A program made the translations under genes and the position numbers. This document shows positions 8,324 to 17,529 of a stretch of DNA of 64,000 nt, one piece after another (the stretch's first letter is position 1; each line of letters starts with the position of its first letter). Below the pieces are notes generated by a model that had not been told where the DNA came from, made no database searches, and was given only the letters and a program-made list of their open reading frames with translations. Source of the DNA: Bacillus_BA fengqiuensis (GTDB lineage: Bacteria > Bacillota > Bacilli > Bacillales > Bacillaceae_H). The stretch lies in NCBI GenBank assembly GCA_030813035.1, contig JAUSTV010000001.1; one strand, written 5' to 3'.

Positions 8324-8491
8324 TTGTTGCATATCGGTGACATCATTTTTCAATTATTGGCCGTTTTAATACCTGTCTCGTTTGTTGTCGCTATTATATT
8401 TTTCATTCGTTCTTCAAAGAAAAGGAAAGAACAGTTAGATAGAATCGAAGAGAAACTGGATCGGGCATCGGGATATACGGATAAAAAATAG
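8324..8491 (+). CDS. Small single-span membrane protein, DUF4083-like, 55 aa
   Basis: A short frame starts TTG-TTG-CAT after GAGGGGTG. The product is one hydrophobic helix (DIIFQLLAVLIPVSFVVAII) followed by a basic, charged tail ending in QLDRIEEKLDRASG. That layout, a helix plus an RIEEKLDRI-type coiled tail, is typical of DUF4083 proteins. Function is unknown. It is followed by a terminator. Confidence 0.65.
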   Translation: MLHIGDIIFQLLAVLIPVSFVVAIIFFIRSSKKRKEQLDRIEEKLDRASGYTDKK

Positions 8492-8502
8492 ATGGACTAA
8501 GT

Positions 8503-8531
8503 AAGCTCGGCTTCTGGAAGTCGAGCTTTTT
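8503..8531 (+). terminator. Hairpin terminator
   Basis: AAGCTCGGCTT pairs with AAGTCGAGCTT over CTGG and is followed by TTT. It ends the DUF2207/DUF4083 unit just before the response regulator gene. Confidence 0.7.
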
Positions 8532-8562
8532 ACTGACGTCATGTTAGAAAGGAGATATTCGG

Positions 8563-9264
8563 TTGTATAAAATTATGATCGTGGAAGATGATGTGAAGAT
8601 TGCGGAGTTGCTGCAATCTTATATTTCAAAATATGGGTATGAAGTGGATAGTTGTCGGGACTTTGATTCCGTCATGCGCTGTTTTCAGGAAACTCGTCCC
8701 GATTTGGTATTGATGGATATTAATTTGCCGAGCTTTGACGGATATTATTGGTGCAGGCAAATCAGGCTCGTGTCCACTTGTCCAATCATTTTCATCTCGG
8801 CGCGGGCAGGGGAAATGGATCAAGTACTCGCCCTTGAAAACGGGGGAGATGATTACATAACGAAGCCGTTCCATTATGAAGTGGTGATGGCCAAAATCAA
8901 GAGCCAGCTTAGACGGGCGTACGGCGAATATGCCCCGAAGATGGAAGAACGAATCGTCGAGAAGGGCGGACTGACTCTTTATCCTGAACGGATGCTGCTG
9001 TCAAACGGGTTTCAAGAGGTGTCGGTGACGAAAAAAGAGGCGGACATCATTGAGCTGCTGTTTAAACAGCATCCCCGTGTGGTCAGCAGGGAATCATTAT
9101 TGGAAAAGCTATGGGATGACCAGTCGTATGTTGATGAAAATACATTGAATGTGAATATTACGCGAGTCCGCAAAAAGCTGCAGGAACTCAATATCCATAA
9201 TGCGATCGAAACGATCAGAGGGGCGGGATACCTTCTTCACCTTTCGTGGATAAAGGAGGAATGA
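8563..9264 (+). CDS. OmpR/PhoB-family response regulator, BceR type
   Basis: 233 aa. Receiver domain: acidic pocket Asp9/Asp10, phospho-acceptor Asp52 in LVLMDINLP, Lys101 in ITKPF. The C-terminal winged helix (VTKKEADIIELLF, VVSRESLLEKLWDD, LNVNITRVRKKL, IETIRGAGYLL) binds DNA. The TTG start follows AAAGGAGATATTCGG. It is four bases ahead of a small histidine kinase gene and upstream of a BceAB-type transporter, the standard peptide-antibiotic detoxification layout. Which paralogue (Bce, Psd, Yxd, YvcPQ) cannot be decided by eye. Confidence 0.9.
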   Translation: MYKIMIVEDDVKIAELLQSYISKYGYEVDSCRDFDSVMRCFQETRPDLVLMDINLPSFDGYYWCRQIRLVSTCPIIFISARAGEMDQVLALENGGDDYITKPFHYEVVMAKIKSQLRRAYGEYAPKMEERIVEKGGLTLYPERMLLSNGFQEVSVTKKEADIIELLFKQHPRVVSRESLLEKLWDDQSYVDENTLNVNITRVRKKLQELNIHNAIETIRGAGYLLHLSWIKEE

Positions 9265-9268
9265 AACG

Positions 9269-10264
9269 ATGAGGCTTTTTTGGCAAGAGCATATTCCGCT
9301 CATTCTTTTACATATTGTTCAGCTTTTTATGGTGCTGTTCGTTTATTGGCTCGCGGGATTTCAAGATATCAAACTGGGCCTCTATTCGGTCTTCATCGGC
9401 TTGTTCATTCTCGGCTGTTACCTCGTTTACAAGTATGCCAGCCACCGTTCGTTTTATGAAAGGCTGTCAGAGCCGCTTCCAACACTCGATGATTCGATTA
9501 GAAACACGGGCTATGCACCTATCCCGGCGGCTTTTGATGAGTTGTTGAAATTACAGTACCAGCATTACCAGCAGCAATTAATGAAATGGGAGCGGGAGCG
9601 AAACGAGCATCTCGCTTTCATGAATCAGTGGGTTCACCAAATGAAAACACCGCTTTCGGTCATGGAGCTCCTGCTGCAAAACGAAGAGGACATCAGCAGG
9701 GAAAGTCTGCGGGAAGAACTGGATAAAATCCATAAAGGATTGGATACGGTTCTTTATACGGCCCGCCTAAGCTCCTTCCAGCAGGATTTTCGCGTCGAAC
9801 CCGTTTCGCTCTGGTCCGTGGCCGATCAGCTCGTTCACGAAAACAAGCGTTATTTCATCCAAAATCGCGTATACCCTGAAATCTTGATTGATCAACGCAT
9901 TCAAGTGTACTCGGACAGGAAGTGGCTTTCATTCGCCCTTTCGCAAGTGTTGATTAATGCCATCAAGTATTCGAAAGGGACAGGCCAAAAGGTCACGATG
10001 TCTGCGGCAGTAAAAGGAGAGACGGTCGTCATGGAAATCAAGGACCGCGGTGTCGGCATTCCGGCAAGCGACCTGGAGCGGGTTTTTCAGCCGTTTTTTA
10101 CCGGAGAAAACGGGCGGAAATTTTCGGAGTCGACGGGAATGGGGCTGTATCTCGTAGCGGAAATCTTCAAACGGCTCGATCACGGAATCGAGCTGGAATC
10201 GGAACCGGGGAAAGGCACCGTCGTCAGGCTTTCGTTTTCCATACCGCCGCATAACCTTACATGA
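9269..10264 (+). CDS. Intramembrane-sensing histidine kinase, BceS type
   Basis: 331 aa with two membrane helices at about 10-30 and 35-55 joined by a very short extracellular loop, the signature of kinases that take their signal from the partner ABC transporter. His123 lies in NQWVHQMKTPLSV. ATPase boxes follow: NAIKYS, DRGVGIPASDL, STGMGLYLV, GKGTVVRLSF. Its TGA stop lies inside the operator-like dyad of the transporter genes. Confidence 0.9.
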   Translation: MRLFWQEHIPLILLHIVQLFMVLFVYWLAGFQDIKLGLYSVFIGLFILGCYLVYKYASHRSFYERLSEPLPTLDDSIRNTGYAPIPAAFDELLKLQYQHYQQQLMKWERERNEHLAFMNQWVHQMKTPLSVMELLLQNEEDISRESLREELDKIHKGLDTVLYTARLSSFQQDFRVEPVSLWSVADQLVHENKRYFIQNRVYPEILIDQRIQVYSDRKWLSFALSQVLINAIKYSKGTGQKVTMSAAVKGETVVMEIKDRGVGIPASDLERVFQPFFTGENGRKFSESTGMGLYLVAEIFKRLDHGIELESEPGKGTVVRLSFSIPPHNLT

Positions 10265-10272
10265 ATGTAAGG
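10255..10272. promoter_or_regulatory. BceR-type operator upstream of the ABC transporter genes
   Basis: CCTTACATGAATGTAAGG is a perfect inverted repeat. Its core TTACA-N4-TGTAA fits the TNACA-N4-TGTAA box known for BceR-like regulators. It spans the stop codon of the kinase gene and lies about 90 bases before the ATPase start, as expected for a response-regulator target. Confidence 0.75.
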
Positions 10273-10360
10273 AAGATGAAAGAAATATCGATAGTGGAAG
10301 AACTTTTCCTTCGTTACAATCATGATAGAAAATACGAACAGATGGAAAGGAGATCTGATC

Positions 10361-11131
10361 ATGAACATGCTTCAGGTTAATGGAGTCAGCAAAATATATG
10401 GAGGAAAAGTGTCCTATCGTGCTCTTTCTACTATTCATTTAACGGTCAATCAGGGCGAGTTTGTGGGCGTCATGGGACCGTCGGGAAGCGGAAAAACGAC
10501 ATTGCTCAATCTTATTTCGACGATTGATGCGCCTACCTCGGGGGAAGTTCTCATCCAAGGACAAAACCCCAACCAGCTTAAGAAAAACGAGTTGGCAAAA
10601 TTCCGCCGGCGAGAGCTGGGCTTTGTGTTCCAGGATTTTAACTTGCTTGATACACTGACCGTCGAAGAGAATATCATGCTGCCCCTTACATTGGATGGCA
10701 TTTCCGTGAAAGAGATGGATGAAAAGGTGGCACAGGTTTCTAAAAAGCTGGGGATTGACGGCATTTTGAAAAAGCGGACATATGAAATTTCCGGAGGGCA
10801 GGCACAGCGGACGGCCATTGCCCGTGCGATTATCCACTCGCCGAAGCTGCTGCTGGCAGATGAGCCGACAGGGAACCTTGATTCAAAGGCATCCCGCGAT
10901 GTGATGGAAACATTGGAAGCAATCAATAAATCGGACCTGACCACCATGCTCCTTGTCACCCATGATCCCGTTGCCGCGAGCTATTGCAATCGGGTCATCT
11001 TCATTAAAGACGGACAATTATATAATGAAGTGAACCAGGGGAATAACCGCCAGGCGTTCTTTCAAAAAATCATGGATGTACTGTCCATTTTGGGAGGGAA
11101 CACACATGACCTTTCGTCAATTCGCGTTTAA
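10361..11131 (+). CDS. ABC transporter ATP-binding protein, BceA type
   Basis: 256 aa. Walker A GPSGSGKTTLLN, Q-loop FVFQDFNLLD, signature ISGGQAQRTAIARAI, Walker B LLLADEPTGNLD, switch His in LVTHD. The ATG at 10361 is chosen over an in-frame ATG at 10322 because AAAGGAG precedes it and the protein then starts like the family (MLQVNGVSKIYGG). It powers the permease encoded by the overlapping next gene. Expression is probably controlled by the upstream operator. Confidence 0.92.
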   Translation: MNMLQVNGVSKIYGGKVSYRALSTIHLTVNQGEFVGVMGPSGSGKTTLLNLISTIDAPTSGEVLIQGQNPNQLKKNELAKFRRRELGFVFQDFNLLDTLTVEENIMLPLTLDGISVKEMDEKVAQVSKKLGIDGILKKRTYEISGGQAQRTAIARAIIHSPKLLLADEPTGNLDSKASRDVMETLEAINKSDLTTMLLVTHDPVAASYCNRVIFIKDGQLYNEVNQGNNRQAFFQKIMDVLSILGGNTHDLSSIRV

Positions 11132-13001
11132 TAACGTTTTTCGAAATAAACGCTTGTATGCCGCTTATTTTCTTAGCAGCGCATTTGCGGTCATGGTGTT
11201 CTTCGTCTACGCCGTATTCGCCTTTCATCCGAAGTTGACGACGGTAGCCATCGGCCGACATGTGTCCAAAGGGTTGCACTTTGCTGAGGCCATCATTTAT
11301 GTGTTTTCCTTTTTCTTCGTTCTCTACAGCATGGGCTCATTTTTGAAATCGAGGAAGAAGGAATTGGGACTGCTCATCATGCATGGCATGACGAACATGC
11401 AGCTTAGAACGATGATTTTTTTAGAAAATATGGTCATCGGTTTGTTCGCGACGCTGTTCGGAATCGGAACGGGGCTTGTTTTTAGTAAAATGATGCTTCT
11501 CGCTGCAGAAAATATATTAGGTCTAGACAAGATGCTTCCCTTTTATTTTCCAACGAAAGCGCTGCTGTTGACGATTTCTTCATTCTTGCTTCTATTTGCA
11601 GCCATTTCCTTTTTCACGGTCGCTGCCCTTCGCGGAAATAAATTGATCGATTTGATAAAAGGAAGCGCAAAGCCAAAACCAGAGCCGAAAGTTTCTCGCT
11701 TCCTTGCGATTTTGGCTGCCGTACTGTTAGTGGCGGGATACGGAATTGCATTAGTTGTAAGGGGAGCGATGGTCAGCATGGCGCTCATTCCGGTCGCGCT
11801 GCTCGTCATCGTTGGAACGTATTTTTTCTTCACCCAGCTCAGCATGTGGGTCATTAAGGCATTGAAAGGTAACCGAAACTTTCTTTTCCACAAAACCAAT
11901 TTGTTGTTGTTCTCTGATTTGGCTTATCGAATCAAGGATAATGCCCGAACGTTTTTCATTGTCGCGATTGTCAGTACCGTCGCGTTTTCCGCCATCGGAT
12001 CACTCGTCGGTTTCAAAACGGTGATGACAGACTTGACCATCGGTGAAAACCCATTTGCCATGCAATACAGTTCGTTTGATGAAAATGAGAAGCAAGCCCA
12101 GCAGCTGGCATTGATCAAAGACGTGTTGGATGATGCGGATATTCCGTATAAACAGTACGAGGCAACGGGGCTTTATCAAACGATTGGAGAGGAATCTCCT
12201 GTGATGATGATTAAGCGTTCCGACTATAATGCCATTGCAAAGGCGCTTGGGGACAAGCCGGTTGACATCAGAGGGAATGAAGCGGTAAAAGTGGAATATC
12301 TCGATGTGTTAGGGGAAAAGCGGAAAGAAGAGCATTCCACTAAACCGATCACATTAATGGAAGGGAATCAGTCCATCCAACCCGTTCAAACAATCGAATC
12401 CAACGCCTTGCCGATGTATTCGGCATATTACGTCATTTCCGATGAACTGTTTCAGCAATTGACAAAGTATGAAGACAAACAACAGTTTTTCTTATTTGAT
12501 CTACAAGGTGGGGCAGATGCAATCGAAGCGGGGGCCGAACTCGCAAAAGCGATGCCGGATAGTTTTTATGGCGGAGAGTACCGTTTCTTCGCGCTCGCCT
12601 ATGAATTAAATAAACTGACTCAAGGGTATGGAGCCATTTTATTTGTCGGACTATTCATAGGGGCTGTCTTTTTCATCGCTGCAGGGAGCTTTTTATATTT
12701 CAGGCTATACACCGACTTGGAAGAGGATAAAAGGAAGTTTTCGGCAATCACCAAGCTCGGCTTAACGGACAGAGAGCTTTCAAAGGTGATGACGATTCAA
12801 ATCGCGTTATTGTTTTTTATTCCAATTGGCGTTGCACTCATTCATGGGGCGGTGGCCCTGACAGCGTTGCAGCACATGTTCAATTATTCGTTAGTGAAGG
12901 AATCGGCACTCGTATTGGGCAGTTTCTTTGTGATCCAGGTGGTTTACTTCTTTATCATCCGCACCACTTATATTAAAAATATCAAAGCGTCCATTTCTTG
13001 A
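11106..13001 (+). CDS. ABC transporter permease, BceB type
   Basis: 631 aa, starting inside the ATPase gene (26-base overlap) after TGGGAGG. It has the FtsX-like permease fold: N-terminal helix, then groups of helices (VIYVFSFFFVLYSMGSFL, FLAILAAVLLVAGYGIAL), a large extracellular domain of about 200 residues (roughly 310-520) and three final helices. This large loop binds the peptide antibiotic in characterised BceB proteins. With the ATPase it removes cell-wall-active peptides and signals to the kinase. Confidence 0.9.
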   Translation: MTFRQFAFNNVFRNKRLYAAYFLSSAFAVMVFFVYAVFAFHPKLTTVAIGRHVSKGLHFAEAIIYVFSFFFVLYSMGSFLKSRKKELGLLIMHGMTNMQLRTMIFLENMVIGLFATLFGIGTGLVFSKMMLLAAENILGLDKMLPFYFPTKALLLTISSFLLLFAAISFFTVAALRGNKLIDLIKGSAKPKPEPKVSRFLAILAAVLLVAGYGIALVVRGAMVSMALIPVALLVIVGTYFFFTQLSMWVIKALKGNRNFLFHKTNLLLFSDLAYRIKDNARTFFIVAIVSTVAFSAIGSLVGFKTVMTDLTIGENPFAMQYSSFDENEKQAQQLALIKDVLDDADIPYKQYEATGLYQTIGEESPVMMIKRSDYNAIAKALGDKPVDIRGNEAVKVEYLDVLGEKRKEEHSTKPITLMEGNQSIQPVQTIESNALPMYSAYYVISDELFQQLTKYEDKQQFFLFDLQGGADAIEAGAELAKAMPDSFYGGEYRFFALAYELNKLTQGYGAILFVGLFIGAVFFIAAGSFLYFRLYTDLEEDKRKFSAITKLGLTDRELSKVMTIQIALLFFIPIGVALIHGAVALTALQHMFNYSLVKESALVLGSFFVIQVVYFFIIRTTYIKNIKASIS

Positions 13002-13176
13002 ACGGCTTCGACTTTAAATGAAGGGGAAGGGAGGAAGTCGTGACTTTCTTCTCGATGAATAGACTAATCGGTTTTTGAACAGTGCCCCCAACAAAGGAAG
13101 CATGTTTTGGTTTACAGTATCAATGGTGAATACAAAAGCCCCAAAATAAAGTTCGAATGAGATTCAACGGAAACAT

Positions 13177-13277
13177 GAAAGGCCCCGTCGCAAAAATCCA
13201 GTAAAATCAGGGATTCGTGACGGGGCCTTTTAAAAATCAGTTTTTGTGATCCAATAGAGACTTATGGGACAGTCTCC
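13177..13277. repeat. GGCCCCGTC hairpin repeat, copy A
   Basis: AAAGGCCCCGTCG pairs with GTGACGGGGCCTTT around AATCCAGTAAAATCAGG, then a tail AAAATCAGTTTTTGTGAT and TTATGGGACAGTCTC. The same unit recurs, whole or in part, at least at 26.4, 39.9, 41.1, 55.0 and 57.6 kb. It lies about 170 bases after the permease stop and could also act as a terminator. The bases between the permease and this repeat hold no gene. Confidence 0.8.
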
Positions 13278-13296
13278 ATGCCAATGATGATACTTA

Positions 13297-13569
13297 TTAT
13301 ATGATGTTTAAGTAAGGGTGAGGTTTTCTAATGTGGGGCTGATCATCGATGTATACTTCCCATGAAGAGATATGGAATTCAGTTCGAATCCGATTGCCTC
13401 TTTGCGGGTCTAATTGCCGGATGGCCGAGAACAGTCGTCTGATCTGCTCGAAGCTGTTCGTTTCCTTATCCTCTTCAAGGTTCCTCGTTACATTTTTTAA
13501 TTCCTCGAGTAAGAGAAGAAATAAAGAATTGGATATTTCTTCCAACTTATTATCTGTATTCAATTTCAT
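13297..13569 (-). CDS. Hypothetical protein, about 90 aa
   Basis: Cytoplasmic, charged protein with a predicted helical middle (LFLLLLEELKNVTRNLEEDKE) and a C-terminus containing WEVYIDDQPHIRKPHPYL. An open frame extends 21 codons upstream, but that part looks non-coding. The ATG given lies very close to AGGAAGG, so the true start may be the TTG two codons later. I do not recognise the family. Confidence 0.55.
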   Translation of the reverse strand: MKLNTDNKLEEISNSLFLLLLEELKNVTRNLEEDKETNSFEQIRRLFSAIRQLDPQRGNRIRTEFHISSWEVYIDDQPHIRKPHPYLNII

Positions 13570-13740
13570 CACCTTCCTGTCTTTCGCGCTATTCACACAG
13601 TAAAAAATGATAACATAAGGTGGATGGTTCAAGGAAGTGGAAAAAACATGGGAATTTCCAGGTTGTTTATATGAAAGTGAATGACAAGGGGCGCTTAGCT
13701 TGTTGGGATGTACAGTAAATGAATGTCATACAGCCAACAT

Positions 13741-13783
13741 AAAACATCCCTGCACCTTATTGTAAGCATGCAGGGGTGTTTTC
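13741..13783. terminator. Bidirectional hairpin terminator
   Basis: AAAACATCCCTGCA pairs with TGCAGGGGTGTTTT. It stands alone between two minus-strand small genes. Confidence 0.7.
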
Positions 13784-13881
13784 ATTGTTTGGATTATCAT
13801 CTTTTATGGGTCGATGGGAAAAGAGATGTTCACAGTGTTGTAATGATTGTTTTTCCGTCTTGAATAAGCCCGCATATCCAA

Positions 13882-14082
13882 CTATTCCTCTTGCAAAGTT
13901 ACACCTAAAACAATAACTAGCACGATTAACAAAATCCTCAAAATTCGATCTTTCGTAACGGTTTTCATCAGGGCGACAAGGACGATTCCGATAATAGGGT
14001 TTTCCTCCACAAGAATAATGGTAAAGATGTCTAACAAAGAAATGACAGTATCAATAATTTCATGATCGTGGTTATTCTCCAT
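13882..14082 (-). CDS. Small membrane protein, 66 aa
   Basis: A charged N-terminus (MENNHDHEIIDT) is followed by two hydrophobic stretches (SLLDIFTIILVEENPIIGIVLVA in two parts, and ILRILLIVLVIVLGVTL) split by a basic loop KTVTKDR. AGAAGGGG precedes the ATG. Probably a two-span membrane protein. I do not recognise a family. Confidence 0.6.
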   Translation of the reverse strand: MENNHDHEIIDTVISLLDIFTIILVEENPIIGIVLVALMKTVTKDRILRILLIVLVIVLGVTLQEE

Positions 14083-14191
14083 GTTGGTTACCCCTTCTGT
14101 TTTTTTATTAGCCTATTTCATTTGAAACAGAAAGGTGTGTGTCTTTACCAAATCAACATTGTGGTTTAAATAAAGTTTTTCTTTTAATAAA

Positions 14192-14222
14192 AAAACACCA
14201 TTTCAATTGAAATGGTGTTTTG
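14192..14222 (-). terminator. Terminator of the tRNA-Ala gene
   Basis: On the minus strand AAACACCATTTC pairs perfectly with GAAATGGTGTTT over AATT and is followed by a run of T. It starts three bases after the tRNA 3' end. Confidence 0.85.
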
Positions 14223-14224
14223 GA

Positions 14225-14297
<73 letters not shown>

Positions 14298-14519
14298 GTT
14301 ATGTAAGTCGGTGTTTGTGTACCAACGTCTTGATTAAATATTACTACATACTAGATAGGTTGGCAATACCTTTTTCAAAAAAAATCTTTTTTTGAAAAAG
14401 TAGAGACCAGTACTCTATTATTTTGATTCAGTTTATCCTGCATTTCGATATTCCATGTTTTAAATAAACACACCCATATGGAGGCGAGTGTCCTTGAATG
14501 ATTCACGAAGGTCTTTGTA

Positions 14520-14571
14520 GAAGCGGCCGGGAAGAATGTGAAAGGGAGTTTACCGGCCGCTTCTTTTAAAA
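14520..14571 (+). terminator. Hairpin with T-run
   Basis: GAAGCGGCCGG pairs with CCGGCCGCTTC over 22 bases, then TTTT. The T-run is on the plus strand, but no plus-strand gene precedes it. It may instead protect the 3' end of the minus-strand gene that stops 24 bases away. Confidence 0.5.
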
Positions 14572-14594
14572 ATGCTTATGTCTCAAGAAAGTTT

Positions 14595-15155
14595 TCATCT
14601 ATGGTCATCGTTATTTTGGCTCAATTTCACCAAATCTTCAATTAATCCCGGTGTCTCAACAAAAGTGAAGACTTGATATTTAGGATTATTTCGGTTTCTC
14701 ATCGTATGATGCAGGTCGTGGCCTTTTTTAATCAATTCGATGGCCAATGATTTTTTATAAATGTTCTTCAAATTTGGCTTTTCTTTCGTTTCCGGTTTTA
14801 CAGGTGCTGCCTCCTGCTTCTGGCTAAGCGTTTCGACTTGTGTTGTTTCATCATTTTGCTCCCAGCCTTTGACGAATTTTTCATATGCTTTTTTCATTGC
14901 GTCAGGGGTCAAGTGAGTGTATACATAGTAGTTATCCTTGACGAAAATGTTTTTCTTTTTGCTTCCGTTTTTGGAAATGAAGTATGCGCTGTCGGACGTG
15001 CGAATGCCCATCAATTCGATTGTCTTAATTGTTTTATCAAGATCAAGGTTCATGAAATGAGCCCAAAACTGCCGGGAGATTCCGGCGTGTGATTTGTCTT
15101 CGAAGATGATTTCTTCTCCATTTACGGTCGTTTCGTATGTATGGCTTTGTTCCAT
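14595..15155 (-). CDS. Hypothetical protein with DUF5659-like C-terminus, 186 aa
   Basis: The N-terminal part (GEEIIFEDKSHAGISRQFW, TIKTIELMGIRTSDSAYFIS) is unfamiliar. A flexible linker at about 108-128 (TQVETLSQKQEAAPVKPETK) joins it to a C-terminal domain, KKSLAIELIKKGHDLHHTM then KYQVFTFVETPGLIEDL, which resembles DUF5659 domains of phage-related small proteins. It is a cytoplasmic, single-gene unit. The assignment is by pattern only. Confidence 0.6.
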   Translation of the reverse strand: MEQSHTYETTVNGEEIIFEDKSHAGISRQFWAHFMNLDLDKTIKTIELMGIRTSDSAYFISKNGSKKKNIFVKDNYYVYTHLTPDAMKKAYEKFVKGWEQNDETTQVETLSQKQEAAPVKPETKEKPNLKNIYKKSLAIELIKKGHDLHHTMRNRNNPKYQVFTFVETPGLIEDLVKLSQNNDDHR

Positions 15156-15465
15156 ATGTCATTCCTCCGTATGATGTAATATGCTTTTGTCCACGATACC
15201 CGTTCTTCTTTCCGTTTGTAATTATCGTAACACTGCAAAAATTTGCCGCCAAGCAGAAAATTTTGAATCCGGTCATATCATGATTTTTTATCGAAAAAGC
15301 TGTGTCTTAAAAGGGCAGATCGTATCTTAATCGTTTCTTCCAAGTTAACTGAAACATCAAATTGTGGTAAAATATCCCTGTTAACTAATTGTTTGGACGT
15401 CAATATGAATGTTTGCTAGAAGATTGTAATTAGAAAATAAGCTGTAAAGAGGGGAAGGATACATA

Positions 15466-16218
15466 GTGAGAGATGCCAATAACACCAAAAAGGATTTTAA
15501 GCTAATAGCATTGGATATGGATGGAACTTTGTTGAACGAAGAAGGAAAAATTTCTGAGGAGAATCGTCAAGCGATTGAGGAGGCACAGGCAAAGGGTGTC
15601 CATGTCGTGTTGAGTACGGGGCGTTCCATTTTGACTTGCCGTGAATTTGCTGAATCTCTTAAACTCTCTTCCTACCTTGTGACGGTGAATGGAAGTGAAA
15701 TATGGGATTGTGCAGGGAATTTATTGGAACGAAATATCCTTGACGCTGCACATATCGAAATGATGTGGGAATTAAAGAATACGCATAATACCCGCTTTTG
15801 GGCCGTGACGAGCGATAAAGTATGGCGTGAAGAGTTTCCGGAGGACATTTCTTCCCATCAATGGCTGAAATTTGGATTCGATATCGACGAGGATGAAGTG
15901 AGAGAAACCATTTTAGCGGAACTTTCAAAAAATGACGGGCTTGAAATCACGAACTCCAGTCTGACGAATATTGAAGTAAATGCGGTTGGAATCAATAAAG
16001 CGAAAGCACTTCACACTGTTTGCGACAAGCTTGACATTTCGATGGATGAAGTGATTGCCATGGGAGATAGCCTCAATGATATCGCCATGATTAAAGAGGC
16101 GGGCTGCGGCGTAGCGATGGGGAATGCGCAACCAATCGTCAAAGAGGCCTCCGACTGGGTAACCGGGACCAACGCGGAAGACGGCGTGGCCCAAGCCATT
16201 CGTCATTGGGTGTTGTAA
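15466..16218 (+). CDS. HAD-superfamily phosphatase, Cof/IIB type
   Basis: 250 aa cytoplasmic hydrolase. Motif I ALDMDGTLL carries nucleophile Asp17 and Asp19, motif II is VVLSTGRS, and motif III/IV is GINKAKAL with AMGDSLNDIAMI. Family members dephosphorylate sugar phosphates, nucleotides or flavin precursors. Length is slightly short (usual 260-290), with a compact C2 cap in the middle. The GTG start follows AGAGGGGAAGG. Substrate cannot be told. Confidence 0.85.
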   Translation: MRDANNTKKDFKLIALDMDGTLLNEEGKISEENRQAIEEAQAKGVHVVLSTGRSILTCREFAESLKLSSYLVTVNGSEIWDCAGNLLERNILDAAHIEMMWELKNTHNTRFWAVTSDKVWREEFPEDISSHQWLKFGFDIDEDEVRETILAELSKNDGLEITNSSLTNIEVNAVGINKAKALHTVCDKLDISMDEVIAMGDSLNDIAMIKEAGCGVAMGNAQPIVKEASDWVTGTNAEDGVAQAIRHWVL

Positions 16219-16233
16219 GGTTGGAAGATAAAC

Positions 16234-16270
16234 TAAAAAAACGTTTGGGCTGTTGTCCAACCGTTTTTTT
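16234..16270 (+). terminator. Hairpin terminator
   Basis: AAAACGTTTGG pairs imperfectly with CCAACCGTTTT, followed by TTT. It ends the HAD phosphatase gene. Confidence 0.65.
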
Positions 16271-16468
16271 GTTAATGCCAATATCACCGCTTTTAAGATA
16301 ATGGCTCTGTTAAAGGTTGTTGTTGATATCCTGATTAAACTTAATCCAACTGGGGGAGAAAAATTGGATATTTTGTCTATTTTTTATAAAAAGTGGTCCT
16401 TCTTTTCTGTCTTACAACTTATAATAGATGATAGTTTAGTGGCTACCAGAGAAGGGGGACAAAGGGAA

Positions 16469-17434
16469 ATGAAAAAACAATTAAAGAAAATAGCCGGCGT
16501 AGCTTTGATGGGGATGCTATTATGGTCACCATTTGCAGCGCAGACGAGTGCAGCAGAACTGGATCCTATATCACCAAAAAAAGTAATGTGGGGTGCTAAC
16601 GAGCTGGTAAAGGGACAAATTGGACGAATCGTGTTTTTGAAAGATGTGAAGTTGTATAAACGGGATACCAGTGGTCCATCTTTCCATCGAGTGGCTAAAA
16701 AAGGGTCATTGTGGAGAGTTTATGAGATTAAAAATATAAACGGAATCTCCGTTTATAATTTAGGTGGAAATGTTTTTGTGTCCCAATCCAATCTTTCTGC
16801 ATATGAGAAAGCTCCTAGCGACAAAATTCAAGCTCTAGGGGTGAAAGTAAATTACATTGAATCAAAGATACCAGGAAGGTTTGAGACCGTAACGTATGCC
16901 CAAATTTCGGGTATGTTCAACAAAAACCTTGAAAAGGAACTCAACACTCTATTTTTAAATTTGGGAAATGAAGCGAAGAAAGAACAATTAGCGGTACACG
17001 AACTAGACGAACAAGATCTCGCGCCTGATCATCGATATACGTACTATATGTTTGCTGGCCCTATGTCATATAACTTTAATAACAAATTAAGTATAAGAAT
17101 AGCGGAAAGTAAAGTAATAAATGGTTCTGAAGTGATTAGTCGGGAAGAAACCTATACTTTAGATTTGATAACAGGGAAACGACTCCAATTAAAAGATATA
17201 CTAACAACAAATGAACAGATTGAAAAAGTGAATGAATACGTAAAAGACTACAAATATATAGATAAAATTGATTTAAACAGTGGTGACTTTTACTTTGTCG
17301 ATCAAATTGATTACGGTTTTGATCCGATAAATGATGTACAATATCCGGTTCATACTTTGGGTCTCCGTATTAATCAAAAAAATACAGCAGGGGGATATAA
17401 TTCCATCTATATTCCTAAAGAAATTTATAATTGA
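16469..17434 (+). CDS. Secreted protein, N-terminal SH3-like region and DUF3298-like C-terminus
   Basis: 321 aa. The ATG at 16469 is chosen because AAAGGG precedes it and a clean signal peptide follows (KKQLKKIAGVALMGMLLWSP, cleavage after TSAA). The first half contains short beta-like segments (GRIVFLKDVKLYKR, GSLWRVYEIK, VYNLGGNVFVS). The second half has EETYTLDLITGKRLQLKDIL, the pattern of DUF3298 domains found in PdaC and RsiV-type proteins. Likely cell-wall associated; role unknown. Confidence 0.7.
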   Translation: MKKQLKKIAGVALMGMLLWSPFAAQTSAAELDPISPKKVMWGANELVKGQIGRIVFLKDVKLYKRDTSGPSFHRVAKKGSLWRVYEIKNINGISVYNLGGNVFVSQSNLSAYEKAPSDKIQALGVKVNYIESKIPGRFETVTYAQISGMFNKNLEKELNTLFLNLGNEAKKEQLAVHELDEQDLAPDHRYTYYMFAGPMSYNFNNKLSIRIAESKVINGSEVISREETYTLDLITGKRLQLKDILTTNEQIEKVNEYVKDYKYIDKIDLNSGDFYFVDQIDYGFDPINDVQYPVHTLGLRINQKNTAGGYNSIYIPKEIYN

Positions 17435-17458
17435 TTTTTCCTTTCAAGAAGGAAGTCA

Positions 17459-17487
17459 AAAAGACCGAGGTTGCTCGGTCTTTTTTT
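17459..17487 (+). terminator. Hairpin terminator
   Basis: AAAGACCGAG pairs with CTCGGTCTTT over GTTG and is followed by a T-run. It ends the secreted-protein gene. Confidence 0.85.
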
Positions 17488-17529
17488 GTTAGAAATCAAC
17501 AATGGAGTTTAACAGAGCTAAGATAATAA

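Noticed and set aside
10439..10959. Long antisense frames of 130-170 residues under the ABC ATPase gene
   Set aside because: They mirror the conserved ATPase codons and have no ribosome binding site.
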